From NCBI RefSeq assembly GCF_020858115.1, contig NZ_JACYMM010000013.1, forward strand, positions 122,844 to 186,843: DNA of 64,000 nucleotides, written 5' to 3'. The notes under the pieces were generated by a model. It did not search any database and was not told where the DNA came from. It saw nothing but the letters and a program-made list of their open reading frames with translations. Each line of letters opens with the position of its first letter. Position 1 is the stretch's first letter. Both the position numbers and the translations under genes were made by a program. Source of the DNA: Janthinobacterium sp. FW305-129. GTDB taxonomy: Bacteria; Pseudomonadota; Gammaproteobacteria; Burkholderiales; Burkholderiaceae_D. Of the stretch, positions 1 through 8,814 are shown one piece after another.

Positions 1-1
1 G

Positions 2-1168
2 ACGAAATACCAGAAAGTCATCATGAACATGCTGGAACACCAGCGTGCCAGTATCGACGCCACGGCGCGCGATATCGACGAAGTGGCCAAGACCAGCCGC
101 AACCTGATGCTGGCGCTGGCCGCGCTGGCGCTGATCTTTGGCGTCGTCTGCGCGTGGGTCTTGACCATGGGCATCGTGCGCCCCCTGCGCACGGCCGTGG
201 AGATTGCCCGCAAGGTGGCCGATGGCGACTTGACGGCACAGATCGATGCCAGTGCCAAGGATGAAACGGGCCAACTGCTGCAAGCGCTCAAGGATATGAA
301 CACCAGCCTGCTCAATATCGTCAGCGAAGTGCGTACGGGCACGGACAGCATCGCCACGTCGTCGACGGAAATTGCTGCAGGGAATCAAGATCTGTCTTCC
401 CGCACGGAAGAGCAGGCCGGTTCCCTGGAGGAAACAGCTTCGTCGATGGAAGAGCTGACCAGTACCGTGAAACAGAATGCGGACAATGCGCGCCAGGCGA
501 ACCAGTTGGCGGCCTCGGCGGCGCAAGTGGCCGTCAAGGGCGGCGAGGTGGTGGCGCAGGTGGTGGGTACGATGGAATCGATCAATGCGTCGTCGAACAA
601 GATTGTCGACATCATCAGCGTGATCGACGGCATCGCCTTTCAGACGAACATTCTGGCCCTGAACGCGGCCGTGGAAGCGGCGCGCGCCGGTGAGCAGGGC
701 CGCGGCTTTGCCGTGGTGGCGTCCGAAGTGCGCAATCTGGCCCAGCGTTCGGCGTCGGCGGCGAAGGAAATCAAGACCCTGATCGGCGCGTCGGTCGAGC
801 AAGTCAATGCGGGCAGCATGCTGGTGGCGCAAGCCGGTTCGACCATGAACGACATCGTCGACAGCGTGCAGCGCGTGAGCGACATCATCACGGAAATCAC
901 GGCGGCCAGCAGCGAGCAAAGCGTGGGCATCGACGAAATCAACCGCGCCATCGGCCAGATGGATGCCGTGACGCAACAAAATGCGGCCCTGGTGGAAGAA
1001 TCGGCGGCGGCCGCCGAATCGATGCAGCACCAGGCGCATAACCTGGCGCAGGTCGTCAGCGTGTTCAAGCTCAATGCCCAGCAGGCCAGCGTCAGCGGTT
1101 TGAAGGGGATGAAACGCCCGGCGGCCAAGGCACCGCAAGATACCTTGCGGATCGGCCGCGCCGCTTAA
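2..1168 (+). CDS. Methyl-accepting chemotaxis protein, 5' truncated by window edge
   Basis: The reading frame is open from base 2 upstream of the first ATG, so this is the C-terminal part of a longer chemoreceptor. A transmembrane segment ([12 protein letters not shown] region) leads into a HAMP linker ([18 protein letters not shown]) and then a long coiled-coil signalling domain whose hairpin tip carries the conserved [20 protein letters not shown] core that contacts CheA and CheW. The ligand-binding periplasmic domain lies outside the window. The C-terminus (GRAA) shows no NWETF-type CheR tether. It is convergent with the next gene: the two stop codons share the bases TTAA at 1165-1168. The family is certain; the ligand cannot be inferred. 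Confidence 0.95.
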   Translation, partial: TKYQKVIMNMLEHQRASIDATARDIDEVAKTSRNLMLALAALALIFGVVCAWVLTMGIVRPLRTAVEIARKVADGDLTAQIDASAKDETGQLLQALKDMNTSLLNIVSEVRTGTDSIATSSTEIAAGNQDLSSRTEEQAGSLEETASSMEELTSTVKQNADNARQANQLAASAAQVAVKGGEVVAQVVGTMESINASSNKIVDIISVIDGIAFQTNILALNAAVEAARAGEQGRGFAVVASEVRNLAQRSASAAKEIKTLIGASVEQVNAGSMLVAQAGSTMNDIVDSVQRVSDIITEITAASSEQSVGIDEINRAIGQMDAVTQQNAALVEESAAAAESMQHQAHNLAQVVSVFKLNAQQASVSGLKGMKRPAAKAPQDTLRIGRAA

Positions 1169-1677
1169 TCTTTCTCCATCCAGCCGGCGATCGCCAGTTG
1201 CGACAGCCGGTCCGCCTCGCCATTCCGGTGGCGCGGCAGCCAGCGCAAGCTCACATCAGTAAATTGTTCCAGCAGGGCCACTACGGTGGCCCTTTGCGTT
1301 TCCAGCCCCTTGGCGCCCACGGGCGTCGTTCCCAGCACGTCATTGATCACCACCTGGCTGTCGCCGTACAGCAGCAGTTGCACGGGTGGCGGGCGCACGG
1401 CCAGTGCCGCCTGCAGCACGGCCGTCAGGGCCGCGTATTCCGCGTCGCTGCTGCTGCCATGGCCGGCCGCCTCGCTCACTTCGATGCGCTCGCCGTTCGG
1501 CCCCAGCAGCAGGGCGCCTATGCCCAGCTTGCCAGGGTTCGGGTGGGCGGAACCGTCGAACCAGCCGCGCCAGGCCAGCGGCCCGCCATGGTCCTGCCGC
1601 TTGAGCGCCAGCTGCGCGCGGCGCGCCTGCATCTTCGCTTCCTTGCGCAGTTTGCGCGCCTCTGCTTCCGCCGTCAT
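1165..1677 (-). CDS. RNase HI-family protein
   Basis: A 170-residue protein with the RNase H fold. The four acidic catalytic positions are visible: Asp in [11 protein letters not shown], Glu in SDAEYAAL, Asp in YGDSQVV and Asp in EADRLSQLA. An unusual N-terminal extension of about 35 residues is rich in Lys, Arg and Ala ([15 protein letters not shown]) and looks like a basic helix. I start it at the ATG at 1677 because this overlaps the stop of the upstream gene as ATGA, suggesting translational coupling; a longer frame reaches 1719. The expected activity is cleavage of RNA in RNA-DNA hybrids, but the sequence is divergent from classical RnhA and could be a related RNase HI-like paralogue. 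Confidence 0.85.
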   Translation of the reverse strand: MTAEAEARKLRKEAKMQARRAQLALKRQDHGGPLAWRGWFDGSAHPNPGKLGIGALLLGPNGERIEVSEAAGHGSSSDAEYAALTAVLQAALAVRPPPVQLLLYGDSQVVINDVLGTTPVGAKGLETQRATVVALLEQFTDVSLRWLPRHRNGEADRLSQLAIAGWMEKD

Positions 1678-2015
1678 GGTTTGAGGAACCATGTATCGAT
1701 GAGGCTGCCTATCCAGCACGCCACCAGCACACCCACGGCCACCGTCATGGCGGGGCCGTCATTGGCGGAGAGCGCCTCCACTTTTTCCATGATCAGCTGC
1801 ACGTCCAGGGGCAGGGCGCCGCTGTCGATCTGTGCCATAACCTGATCCAGTCGTGCCATGATCTGGCGCAATACGATCGCCAGCGCGACCAGGGCCGGCA
1901 CGAGGAACAGGCAGCCGCGCGCCTTGCGTTTTAGTAAGAAATGCCCGCTGCCGGGAAACACGAGGGCCGACAGCAGCAGGGCGAGATGACGTTTGGGAAG
2001 GGGGGAGCCGCTCAT
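1674..2015 (-). CDS. Small membrane protein, unknown function
   Basis: A 113-residue protein with three probable membrane segments: residues about 10-28 (LALLLSALVFPGSGHFLL), 34-50 (GCLFLVPALVALAIVL) and 91-110 (MTVAVGVLVACWIGSLIDTW), with a soluble loop between the second and third. The PGSGHFLLKRKARGCLF stretch resembles the Pro-Gly-rich first helix of TM2-like and DUF5683-like small membrane proteins. Its stop overlaps the start of the RNase HI-like gene by ATGA, so the two are probably one transcript. No function is proposed. Confidence 0.7.
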   Translation of the reverse strand: MSGSPLPKRHLALLLSALVFPGSGHFLLKRKARGCLFLVPALVALAIVLRQIMARLDQVMAQIDSGALPLDVQLIMEKVEALSANDGPAMTVAVGVLVACWIGSLIDTWFLKP

Positions 2016-2051
2016 GCGCGCCTTTTGTAAGGGAAAGAGCGGCCCATCATA

Positions 2052-4736
2052 CTATTGCCAGCCGAATTTGCGCAGATACACGCGTTTCATGAACGTCGTC
2101 AGCACCGTATAGCAGATGAGGATGCCCAGCAGCCAGGGGAAGTAGCCCAACGGCAAGGCTTGCAGCTTGAAGTAAGTTGCCAGCGGTCCCATCGGCAGGA
2201 ACACGCCCACGGCCATGATGAGGGTCGTGGCCACCAGCAGGGGCACGGACGCGATGCTGTCGATGAAGGGCAGCTTCGGCGTGCGGATCAGGTGCACGAT
2301 CAGCGTCTGCGTCAACAGCCCCACGACGAACCAGCCGGACTGGAACAGGGTTTGCTGCTCCGGCGTATTCGCGCCAAACACATGCCACATCAGGATAAAC
2401 GTGCTGATGTCGAAGATCGAGCTGATGGGGCCGAAAAACACCATGAAGCGGCCGATGTCGCGCGGGTTCCAGGTCAAAGGCTGCTGGATCAGTTCGGCGT
2501 CGACATTGTCGAACGGGATGGCGATCTGCGACACGTCATACAGCAGGTTTTGCACCAGCAAGTGCAGCGGCAGCATGGGCAAGAACGGCAAAAAGGCGCT
2601 GGCCACCAGCACGGAAAACACATTGCCGAAGTTCGAGCTGGCCGTCATGCGGATGTATTTGAGCATGTTGCTGAAGGTGCGGCGGCCTTCCAGCACGCCT
2701 TCTTCCAGCACCATCAGGCTTTTTTCCAGCAGGATGATGTCGGCCGCTTCCTTGGCGATATCGACGGCCGAATCGACGGAAATGCCGATGTCGGCCGCGC
2801 GCAGGGCGGGCGCGTCGTTGATGCCGTCGCCCATGAAGCCAACGATATGGCCATTGCCGCGCAGGGCGCGCACGAGGCGCTCCTTGTGCAGCGGGCTGAG
2901 CTTGGCAAACACGGTGTTGTCCTCGGCCGCCCTGGCCAGGGTGGCATCGTCCATCTCGTCCAGCTGCGGGCCTTGCAGCACGCCATGCACGGCCAGGCCC
3001 ACTTCGCGGCAAATCTTCGCCGTCACCAGGTGGTTGTCCCCCGTCAATACTTTCACGGTGACGCCATGTTCCGCCAGCGCGCGCAGGGCGGGCGCCGTCG
3101 ATTCCTTCGGCGGATCGAGAAAGGCGACATAGCCGATCAGGGTCAGCGCCATTTCATCGGCCACGCCGTACACGGTCTTATGGGGCGGCACTTCCTTGAC
3201 GGCCACGGCCACTACGCGCAAACCTTCCGCGTTGAGGCCGTGCGTGGTTTCCAGCACCTTGTCCAGCAGCGCGGCGTCGAGCGGCACGTTGACGCCGTTC
3301 AGACGCAGATGGCTGCAGGCAGCGAGGATTTCCTCGACGGCGCCCTTGCAGATCAGTTCATGGTGATCATTCTTTTCGGAAACGACGACGGACATGCGGC
3401 GGCGCACGAAATCGAACGGGATTTCATCTACCTTGACGTAATCGCGGGCCAGCTGCATTTCCGTCTGCAATTCCACGTGGTCGAGCACGGCGCGGTCCAG
3501 CAGGTTTTTCAGGCCCGTCTGGTAGTGGCTGTTCAGGTAGGCAAATTGCAGCACTTCATCGGACGGCTGGCCGAACACGTCCGTATGGCGTTCCAGCACG
3601 ATCTTGTCCTGCGTCAAGGTGCCTGTCTTGTCCGTGCACAACACGTCCATGGCGCCGAAGTTCTGGATCGCGTCCAGGCGTTTCACGACGACCTTCTTTT
3701 TCGACAACTTTACGGCGCCCTTGGCCAGGGTGCTGGTGACGATCATGGGCAGCATTTCCGGCGTCAGGCCCACGGCGACGGACAGGGCGAACAGGAACGC
3801 TTCCATCCAGTCGCCCTTGGTCCAGCCATTGATGAGGAACACCAGCGGCGCCATCACGAGGGCGAAGCGGATCAGGAGCCAGCTGACGCTGTTCACGCCC
3901 GCCTCGAACGCCGTCGGCGTGCGCTCGGTGGCCGTCACGCGCGTGGCGATGGTGCCGAAATACGTGCGGTTGCCCGTGGCCAATACCAGCGCCGTGGCCG
4001 CGCCGGAAATCACGTTGGTGCCCATGAACAGCAGATTGGCCAGTTCCATCGGGTCTTTGCCATGGGCGTCGGCCAGCTCGGCCATCTTTTCCACGGGCAA
4101 GGATTCGCCCGTCATGGCCGCCTGGCTGACGAACAGGTCTTTGGCGGACAGCAAGCGGCAATCGGCGGGGATCATGTCGCCTGCCGACAGCACGATGATG
4201 TCGCCCTGCACCAGCTGGCGGATCGGCAATTCCGTCTGCTGGCCATTGCGCAGCACGGTGGCCGTGTTGCTGACCATGGCTTTCAGGCGCTCGGCGGCCC
4301 GGTTCGAGCGGCCTTCCTGCACGAAGCGCAGCAGGGTCGACAAAATCACCATGGTGCCGATGACGATGGTCGCTTTCGGATCTTCCGTCAGGTAGGAAAC
4401 GATGGCCAGCACGGTGAGCAGCAAGTTGAACGGATTCTTGTAGCACAGCCACAGGTGCTGGTACCAGGCCAGCGGCTTTTCATGCTCGACCTCGTTCGGC
4501 CCCGTTTGCGCGCCGATCACTTGCGCCTCGGCATCGCGCAAGCCTTCCAGGCGCGTGTGCAGGCGGTTCAGGGCGCTGTCCAGGTCTTCATGGGCGGCGG
4601 CCAGCAACTGGCGCGCCAGATGGTCGGGCACGGGGCGGGCCGTGCTGTTTTCCAGCGGCATGGCGCGGCGGCGGAAGTTGCCGGCCGTATGGCGCTTGCG
4701 CAGGAACGATTCGAATAAGCGGGTGAAGAGGTTCAT
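2052..4736 (-). CDS. mgtA: Magnesium-translocating P-type ATPase
   Basis: An 894-residue P-type ATPase of the P3B (MgtA/MgtB) type, importing Mg2+ across the inner membrane with ATP hydrolysis. Visible landmarks are the actuator loop TGES, the phosphorylation motif CTDKTGTLTQDK, the KVLTGDNHLVTAK nucleotide-binding segment and the GDGINDAPALRAADIGIS hinge, with membrane helices before and after. The C-terminal membrane region has the MgtA-like LLVQNLLYDVSQIAIPFDN segment. I start it at the ATG at 4736, preceded by GGAAG at proper spacing, rather than 30 codons upstream. Length matches E. coli MgtA (about 898). The upstream leader was inspected for a Mg2+ riboswitch and none was recognised. 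Confidence 0.95.
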   Translation of the reverse strand: MNLFTRLFESFLRKRHTAGNFRRRAMPLENSTARPVPDHLARQLLAAAHEDLDSALNRLHTRLEGLRDAEAQVIGAQTGPNEVEHEKPLAWYQHLWLCYKNPFNLLLTVLAIVSYLTEDPKATIVIGTMVILSTLLRFVQEGRSNRAAERLKAMVSNTATVLRNGQQTELPIRQLVQGDIIVLSAGDMIPADCRLLSAKDLFVSQAAMTGESLPVEKMAELADAHGKDPMELANLLFMGTNVISGAATALVLATGNRTYFGTIATRVTATERTPTAFEAGVNSVSWLLIRFALVMAPLVFLINGWTKGDWMEAFLFALSVAVGLTPEMLPMIVTSTLAKGAVKLSKKKVVVKRLDAIQNFGAMDVLCTDKTGTLTQDKIVLERHTDVFGQPSDEVLQFAYLNSHYQTGLKNLLDRAVLDHVELQTEMQLARDYVKVDEIPFDFVRRRMSVVVSEKNDHHELICKGAVEEILAACSHLRLNGVNVPLDAALLDKVLETTHGLNAEGLRVVAVAVKEVPPHKTVYGVADEMALTLIGYVAFLDPPKESTAPALRALAEHGVTVKVLTGDNHLVTAKICREVGLAVHGVLQGPQLDEMDDATLARAAEDNTVFAKLSPLHKERLVRALRGNGHIVGFMGDGINDAPALRAADIGISVDSAVDIAKEAADIILLEKSLMVLEEGVLEGRRTFSNMLKYIRMTASSNFGNVFSVLVASAFLPFLPMLPLHLLVQNLLYDVSQIAIPFDNVDAELIQQPLTWNPRDIGRFMVFFGPISSIFDISTFILMWHVFGANTPEQQTLFQSGWFVVGLLTQTLIVHLIRTPKLPFIDSIASVPLLVATTLIMAVGVFLPMGPLATYFKLQALPLGYFPWLLGILICYTVLTTFMKRVYLRKFGWQ

Positions 4737-5027
4737 GGCTCTTCCTTTCACGACGAGGTGTTGACGGGCGGCGCAGCCGCAGGCAAGACTTGCGTGCCGC
4801 CAGGACACAATAGTGCTGGCGGGCAATCCGGGTCAGTAGCCGGTCGCGATCGGAAAGAGGGAGGGAGAGGCGCGCAGCCGGACTGGCCGCGCGAGACACC
4901 GCACCTTGCTCAGCAAGGCACGGAGAAAACGGAATTCCGCGTTGCTTGCTGTTTAGCTGCCGAGGCAATCACCGATACAGGATCGGCTACTGTCACTAGA
5001 ACAAGTACCCACGTGGGACTCCGTAAA
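4737..5027. other. Intergenic region between mgtA and a divergent gene
   Basis: About 290 bases separate two divergently transcribed genes, so it must hold the mgtA promoter and leader and the start signals of the other gene. I see a short hairpin around 4973-4988 (CCGAT-ACAG-GATCGG) but no recognisable M-box, no clear mgtL-type leader peptide and no confident promoter. Confidence 0.4.
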
Positions 5028-5900
5028 ATGAATAATGCAGGGATGATAAAAGTGCATGCAGACAAGGTCAAGCAAAGATCGTCAACATTACCGAAGCGTA
5101 ATGTTGACCGGGTCTTGGCCAGCGCTTTTCTGCTGGCGTTCGTCCTGGCCGCGATTGTTATAATCGGGGCAAACCGTCATGTTCGACGAAAAGGCAGGCA
5201 AGACAGGCCCATGAAAGGCATTGGTCATATGGCAAGACTCAAAGAGATCAGGGTGGTGGAAACACCAATCAGCTATTCCAACCAGCACGCCTGGTCTTTT
5301 CATCCGGGCGCGCATCATGTGCGGCAGTTGCTGATGCATTTTTTGCCGTCCGATTTCGTCCTTGATGGCTCTTCGCTCCTGTCCGTCATCTTCGGCGAAA
5401 AACCGGCCGGCGAGGCGCAGTGCAGCCAGGTGCTGGGCTGCACCAGCTATTATGTGGAAGACTTCGATATCGGCGCCTACATGGCCTGTTCCCCGTCCGC
5501 ACAACAGGAGCGCATGCTGCTGGAACTGACGGCGGTGCTGGTCCGGCTGGCCAGTGGTGCCGAGGCCGAGGCCGTCAATCAGGCGGCACGCCGTGTGCGC
5601 GACTGCGCGTTTACACTCCGCATCCCGGTGCGCAAATTATGGCGTTCGTCGCCGGACAAACAATATCGCGTCGAAGTTTACCGGTGCCTTGGCCCGGCCA
5701 TCGGCGAGGTGTGGCAAGCTCACCTCGTCGACAAAGCCGGAAAACCATTGGCTGTCGACGGCATCACCGGCACGCCAGGCTACCTGGACCGTACCTCCCA
5801 CTTCAGCAAGTCCCGCTGGGACGGCGCGTTGTTTCAGATCGTGCACACCACGCTCAATTCCGTCGTGTATAGCCTCGATACGGCAAGGTGCTATACGTAA
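5028..5900 (+). CDS. Hypothetical protein, one possible N-terminal membrane anchor
   Basis: Not recognised. Started at the ATG at 5028 the product is 290 residues, with one hydrophobic segment (ASAFLLAFVLAAIVIIGA) near residues 30-47 flanked by basic residues, then a soluble domain. An alternative ATG at 5229, preceded by AAAGG, would give a soluble 223-residue protein without the anchor, so the start and membrane topology are uncertain. The soluble part has several Cys residues (EAQCSQVLGCTSYY, YMACSP, RDCAF, YRCLGP) and no motif I can name. It ends 98 bases before a convergent gene that is also of unknown function. Confidence 0.6.
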   Translation: MNNAGMIKVHADKVKQRSSTLPKRNVDRVLASAFLLAFVLAAIVIIGANRHVRRKGRQDRPMKGIGHMARLKEIRVVETPISYSNQHAWSFHPGAHHVRQLLMHFLPSDFVLDGSSLLSVIFGEKPAGEAQCSQVLGCTSYYVEDFDIGAYMACSPSAQQERMLLELTAVLVRLASGAEAEAVNQAARRVRDCAFTLRIPVRKLWRSSPDKQYRVEVYRCLGPAIGEVWQAHLVDKAGKPLAVDGITGTPGYLDRTSHFSKSRWDGALFQIVHTTLNSVVYSLDTARCYT

Positions 5901-5998
5901 TGGTTGCTGTGGAAAACTATTTTGAAGCGGAATTATTGAAGCATTTGCAAGGCGCGTGGTGCCTGGTACTGGCAATGCCGGCACCCGCTTGTGCACGC

Positions 5999-6586
5999 TT
6001 ATCTGAGCGGAACCGGCAAGCGCCGGGTCAGCGGACGCATGCTTTGACGATCCGTCCATAGACCGGGAAAGACTTCGAACTTCAAATCGTCACGGTTGAC
6101 GCCGGTATCGAAATAGCGGCACAGCCTGTCGCTGAGGTCTGCATCGCCCCACATATTGGTCAGCTCATGGCGTTCGATCAGGTCGCGGCTTGCGGGCAGT
6201 GCCAGTTCTTCTTTCAGCGCGGGTATCACGCTGTAGTCGAGGGCACAGTCAGCACCCAGATCGACCAGATCGGCACCGCGAAACGGGAAGCCTCCCTCGA
6301 AATTGACAAGCGGCCTCAACCAATAGCGTTCATGGTCGCCGACAATCAGAGGGCTACCCGCTGGGATTTGCTCGACGGCAAGCTGTCGCAAGACGATTTT
6401 CCCGACAAAGCCGCTGAAAAGGACCGGTGTCGTATCGAGCGTCAGGCCGCTCCAGTCACCGGTGGCGCTGCTGGCAGCGTAAAAGCGCATGATCGAGTTC
6501 CTGGTCATCTGTGCCAGCGCATATAAATTCTCGCGCAGCTTGAGGCTGACCAGGTCGCCTTCCTTCCAGACGATACGCTTTACCAT
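5999..6586 (-). CDS. Hypothetical protein, weak resemblance to immunity protein 26
   Basis: A 195-residue cytoplasmic protein without signal peptide or membrane segment. The start at 6586 is well supported by AAGGAG six bases upstream. The N-terminus (VKRIVWKEGDLVSLKL, then YALAQM) resembles the opening strands of the Imm26 family, in which a KxGDxxxIxL strand is followed by a YAxGxV strand. That is pattern memory, not a search result. No polymorphic toxin gene lies beside it, so if it is an immunity protein it is an orphan or works in trans. It sits between an unknown convergent gene and a TetR/MFS pair. Confidence 0.55.
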   Translation of the reverse strand: MVKRIVWKEGDLVSLKLRENLYALAQMTRNSIMRFYAASSATGDWSGLTLDTTPVLFSGFVGKIVLRQLAVEQIPAGSPLIVGDHERYWLRPLVNFEGGFPFRGADLVDLGADCALDYSVIPALKEELALPASRDLIERHELTNMWGDADLSDRLCRYFDTGVNRDDLKFEVFPGLWTDRQSMRPLTRRLPVPLR

Positions 6587-6642
6587 GGGATACTCCTTGT
6601 CGGTGACGGTGTTGAACAGCAGACGGTCAGGCAGGTTCGATT

Positions 6643-7254
6643 TCAGGAGGGCTTACAGGTGCTTAAGGAAAGTGAATCGGCCAGGATGTGCCACAGCGCC
6701 GCGTGGCGCTGCTGCAGCGCGGCGCCGCCAGCGTAAATGAGTTCCACGTGCAGGCTGTCGACGATGCCCAGGTAGGCTTGCGCATACAGGTCGATGCGTT
6801 GCGGCGGCAGGGCGGGCGCCAATCGCCCCAGGCTGGCCACGTAGTGCCGCTGCAATTGCGCCAGCAACGCTTCATAGCCCGTGCCCACTTCCACGCGCAG
6901 GGGCGCGGGCGGCAGGTACGCCGTGCGCAGCAAAAAGCGCAAGTGGGCCGAATCGGCATAGCGCTGTGCCATGCGGTCGCAGTACAGGGAACCGGCCAGC
7001 TGGCCGCCCGGTGCCGCCAGCGCCGCCTCGTCGGCGAAGCAGGCGTCCATGAAGGCTTGCTCTTCGGCCAGTGCGTCGGCAAACACGTCCAGAAACAGGG
7101 CGTCCTTGCCGGCGAAGTGGGAGTACAGCGAGGCCTTGCGCATGCCCGCCTGCGCGGCGATGTCGCTGAGGGACGAGGCGTCGTAGCCGTGTTCGGAAAA
7201 GTGCACGACGGCGACGGTGCAGATGTTATCGGCCGAGGCCGAGCGTTTCTTCAT
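6643..7254 (-). CDS. TetR/AcrR-family transcriptional regulator
   Basis: A 203-residue repressor. The N-terminal helix-turn-helix is clear (AVVHFSEHGYDASSLSDIA, then AGMRKASLYSHFAGKDALF), followed by a divergent all-helical ligand-binding domain. It lies 25 bases downstream of the MFS efflux gene on the same strand, so the two are very likely cotranscribed. The palindrome at 8562-8581 in the promoter region of that unit is the obvious operator, implying autoregulation and relief of repression by an exported substrate. The inducer cannot be inferred. Confidence 0.88.
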   Translation of the reverse strand: MKKRSASADNICTVAVVHFSEHGYDASSLSDIAAQAGMRKASLYSHFAGKDALFLDVFADALAEEQAFMDACFADEAALAAPGGQLAGSLYCDRMAQRYADSAHLRFLLRTAYLPPAPLRVEVGTGYEALLAQLQRHYVASLGRLAPALPPQRIDLYAQAYLGIVDSLHVELIYAGGAALQQRHAALWHILADSLSLSTCKPS

Positions 7255-7279
7255 ATGAGGGTAGTAGTTGGGTGAAGCG

Positions 7280-8497
7280 TCAGTGCGCGCCCAGGCTGCT
7301 GGCGTGTGCCGGATGGATGCGCGCAGCGGCCAGGGTCAGCCATGATACCAGCAGGCCGGCCGCGGTCAAGAACAGCAGCCACGGCAGCGGTCCCCGCTCG
7401 GACAGGCCGGCCGCCAGCGGCGTGGCCAGCGACGATAAGCTCATCTGTATGGCGCCCAGCAATGCCGCCGTGGAGCCGAGCGCGCGCTGTTGCGAACCCA
7501 TGGCCATGGCCATCAGCGCCGCTTCCGCGATGCCCAGGCCAAACAGGGCCACGAACATGCCGGGGACGACGGCCATGATTCCCCCTCCGGCCCAGGCGCC
7601 GAGCAGGGCCAGTGCCGCGCCGCCCAGCATGGCCAGGCTGCCCGCCACGCAGAGACGCGCCACGCCCTGCGTTTCCACCAGCCGGCCGCTGGCCATGGCG
7701 CCGAGCAGCACGGCCACGCCCGTGGCGCCGAACACGAGGCCGAAGCTGCCGGCGGACAGGCCGAAATCGCGCTGGTAGACCAGTGACGCACCGCCGATAT
7801 ACGCAAACAGGAAAAAGAACGCGGCCGACAGGGCCAGCGCGGGCAGCAGGAAGGCGCGGTCGAGCGCGATGCGCGCATACGTGCGGTGCATGCCGCGCGG
7901 CGAGACCCGCTTGGCGACGGGTAAGGTTTCCGGCAGGAACAGCGCGCTATTGAGCAGGGTCAAGGCGCCCAGCGCGGCCAGGGCCAGCATCACGGCGCGC
8001 CAGCCGTAATGGGCGTCGAGCAAGCCGCCCACGGCGGGCGCCAGCACGGGAGCCAGGCCCACGATGGTCATCAACAGGGCAAACAGCTGCGCCGCTGTGA
8101 CGCCATCGGCCACGTCGCGCACCATGCTCATCACCACGACCAGGGTCAGTGCCGCGCCCAGGCCTTGCAGCGTGCGCGCCAGCAGCAGGGTGGTCAATTG
8201 TTCCGCCTGCGAGGCCCACACGGCCGCCACGATGTAGACGGCGATGCCGGCCAGCAACGGGCGGCGCCGTCCCAGCATGTCCGTCAGCGGCCCGCACAGC
8301 AGCTGCCCAGCGCCCAGGGCCAGCAGGAAAACGGTCAGGCTCAGTTGTACGTTCGCATACGAGGTGTGCAGCTCGCGCGCCATGGCGGGCATCGAGGCCA
8401 GGTACATGTCGATGCCGGCCGGGCCGAGCACGGCCACCAGGGCCAGGGAAGCCGCCAGCCCGAGACTGGCGGCGGGGAGAGTGGTTTGCTGCTGCAT
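7280..8497 (-). CDS. MFS drug efflux transporter, Bcr/CflA type
   Basis: A 405-residue polytopic protein with about 12 hydrophobic segments, fitting the 14.2.A Bcr/CflA subfamily of proton-driven multidrug exporters. The N-half carries GPAGIDMYLASMPAMARELH after the first helix, a typical DxYLPxxP-like region, and the loop 2-3 motif GPLTDMLGRRRPLLAG. Motif C-like Gly/Pro-rich sequence (GLAPVLAPAVGGLL) is in helix 5. The start at 8497 follows AAAGGA. It heads a two-gene unit with the TetR gene. Substrate is unknown. Confidence 0.9.
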   Translation of the reverse strand: MQQQTTLPAASLGLAASLALVAVLGPAGIDMYLASMPAMARELHTSYANVQLSLTVFLLALGAGQLLCGPLTDMLGRRRPLLAGIAVYIVAAVWASQAEQLTTLLLARTLQGLGAALTLVVVMSMVRDVADGVTAAQLFALLMTIVGLAPVLAPAVGGLLDAHYGWRAVMLALAALGALTLLNSALFLPETLPVAKRVSPRGMHRTYARIALDRAFLLPALALSAAFFFLFAYIGGASLVYQRDFGLSAGSFGLVFGATGVAVLLGAMASGRLVETQGVARLCVAGSLAMLGGAALALLGAWAGGGIMAVVPGMFVALFGLGIAEAALMAMAMGSQQRALGSTAALLGAIQMSLSSLATPLAAGLSERGPLPWLLFLTAAGLLVSWLTLAAARIHPAHASSLGAH

Positions 8498-8561
8498 TGC
8501 GCTTCCTTTGTATCGTCAAAAAACACGGCATGGACACTGCCGTCTTTTTTATTGTACACTG

Positions 8562-8581
8562 GCTACCTACCGATAGGTAGC
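8562..8581. promoter_or_regulatory. Palindromic TetR-type operator in the MFS/TetR promoter
   Basis: GCTACCTA and TAGGTAGC are perfect 8-base inverted arms separated by CCGA. The palindrome lies just upstream of a minus-strand -10-like TACAAT (complement of 8551-8556), so a bound repressor would cover the spacer and -35 region. The transcription unit downstream encodes a TetR-family protein. Confidence 0.75.
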
Positions 8582-8641
8582 TTGCTCAGTCAATGAAAGG
8601 ATGAGAACGATGAATGAAGAAACTATGATGGGAGAGACGGC

Positions 8642-8800
8642 ATGACGGAAGTGGGAATCTCGCTCAGCGGCGTGGCCGTGGCGCTGCTGTTTGCCGCCTG
8701 GAGCTCGCACCGCACCCGCTGCGAGCGGCGCGATGTCATGTTGCTGACGATACTGGGCACCGTGCTGGGGCTGCCGGGCGCCGTCTTGCTGGCGCTGTAG
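8642..8800 (+). CDS. Very small membrane protein (52 residues)
   Basis: An ATG at 8642 preceded by GGGAGAG opens a 52-codon frame: MTEVGISLSGVAVALLFAA, a short polar middle (SSHRTRCERRD) and a second hydrophobic helix (VMLLTILGTVLGLPGAVLLAL). Two helices with a basic loop suggest an inner-membrane hairpin. An intrinsic terminator follows 15 bases after the stop, which supports it being expressed. It diverges from the MFS gene. No function can be assigned, and translation is unproven. Confidence 0.55.
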   Translation: MTEVGISLSGVAVALLFAAWSSHRTRCERRDVMLLTILGTVLGLPGAVLLAL

Positions 8801-8814
8801 AGCGCGCATAAAAA

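Noticed and set aside
2055..4718. Plus-strand open frame of 887 codons opposite mgtA
   Set aside because: Its sequence is a His/Gln/Arg-rich shadow of the mgtA codon bias with no recognisable motif; the minus-strand frame carries every P-type ATPase signature.
4588..4968. Minus-strand frame of 126 codons overlapping the mgtA start, considered as a leader peptide
   Set aside because: Too long and too Arg/Pro/Ser-rich for an MgtL-type leader, in a different frame through the mgtA start, with no ribosome binding site.
4737..5027. Possible ykoK (M-box) Mg2+ riboswitch upstream of mgtA
   Set aside because: None of the conserved M-box blocks could be found on the minus strand; a covariance search would be needed to exclude a divergent one.
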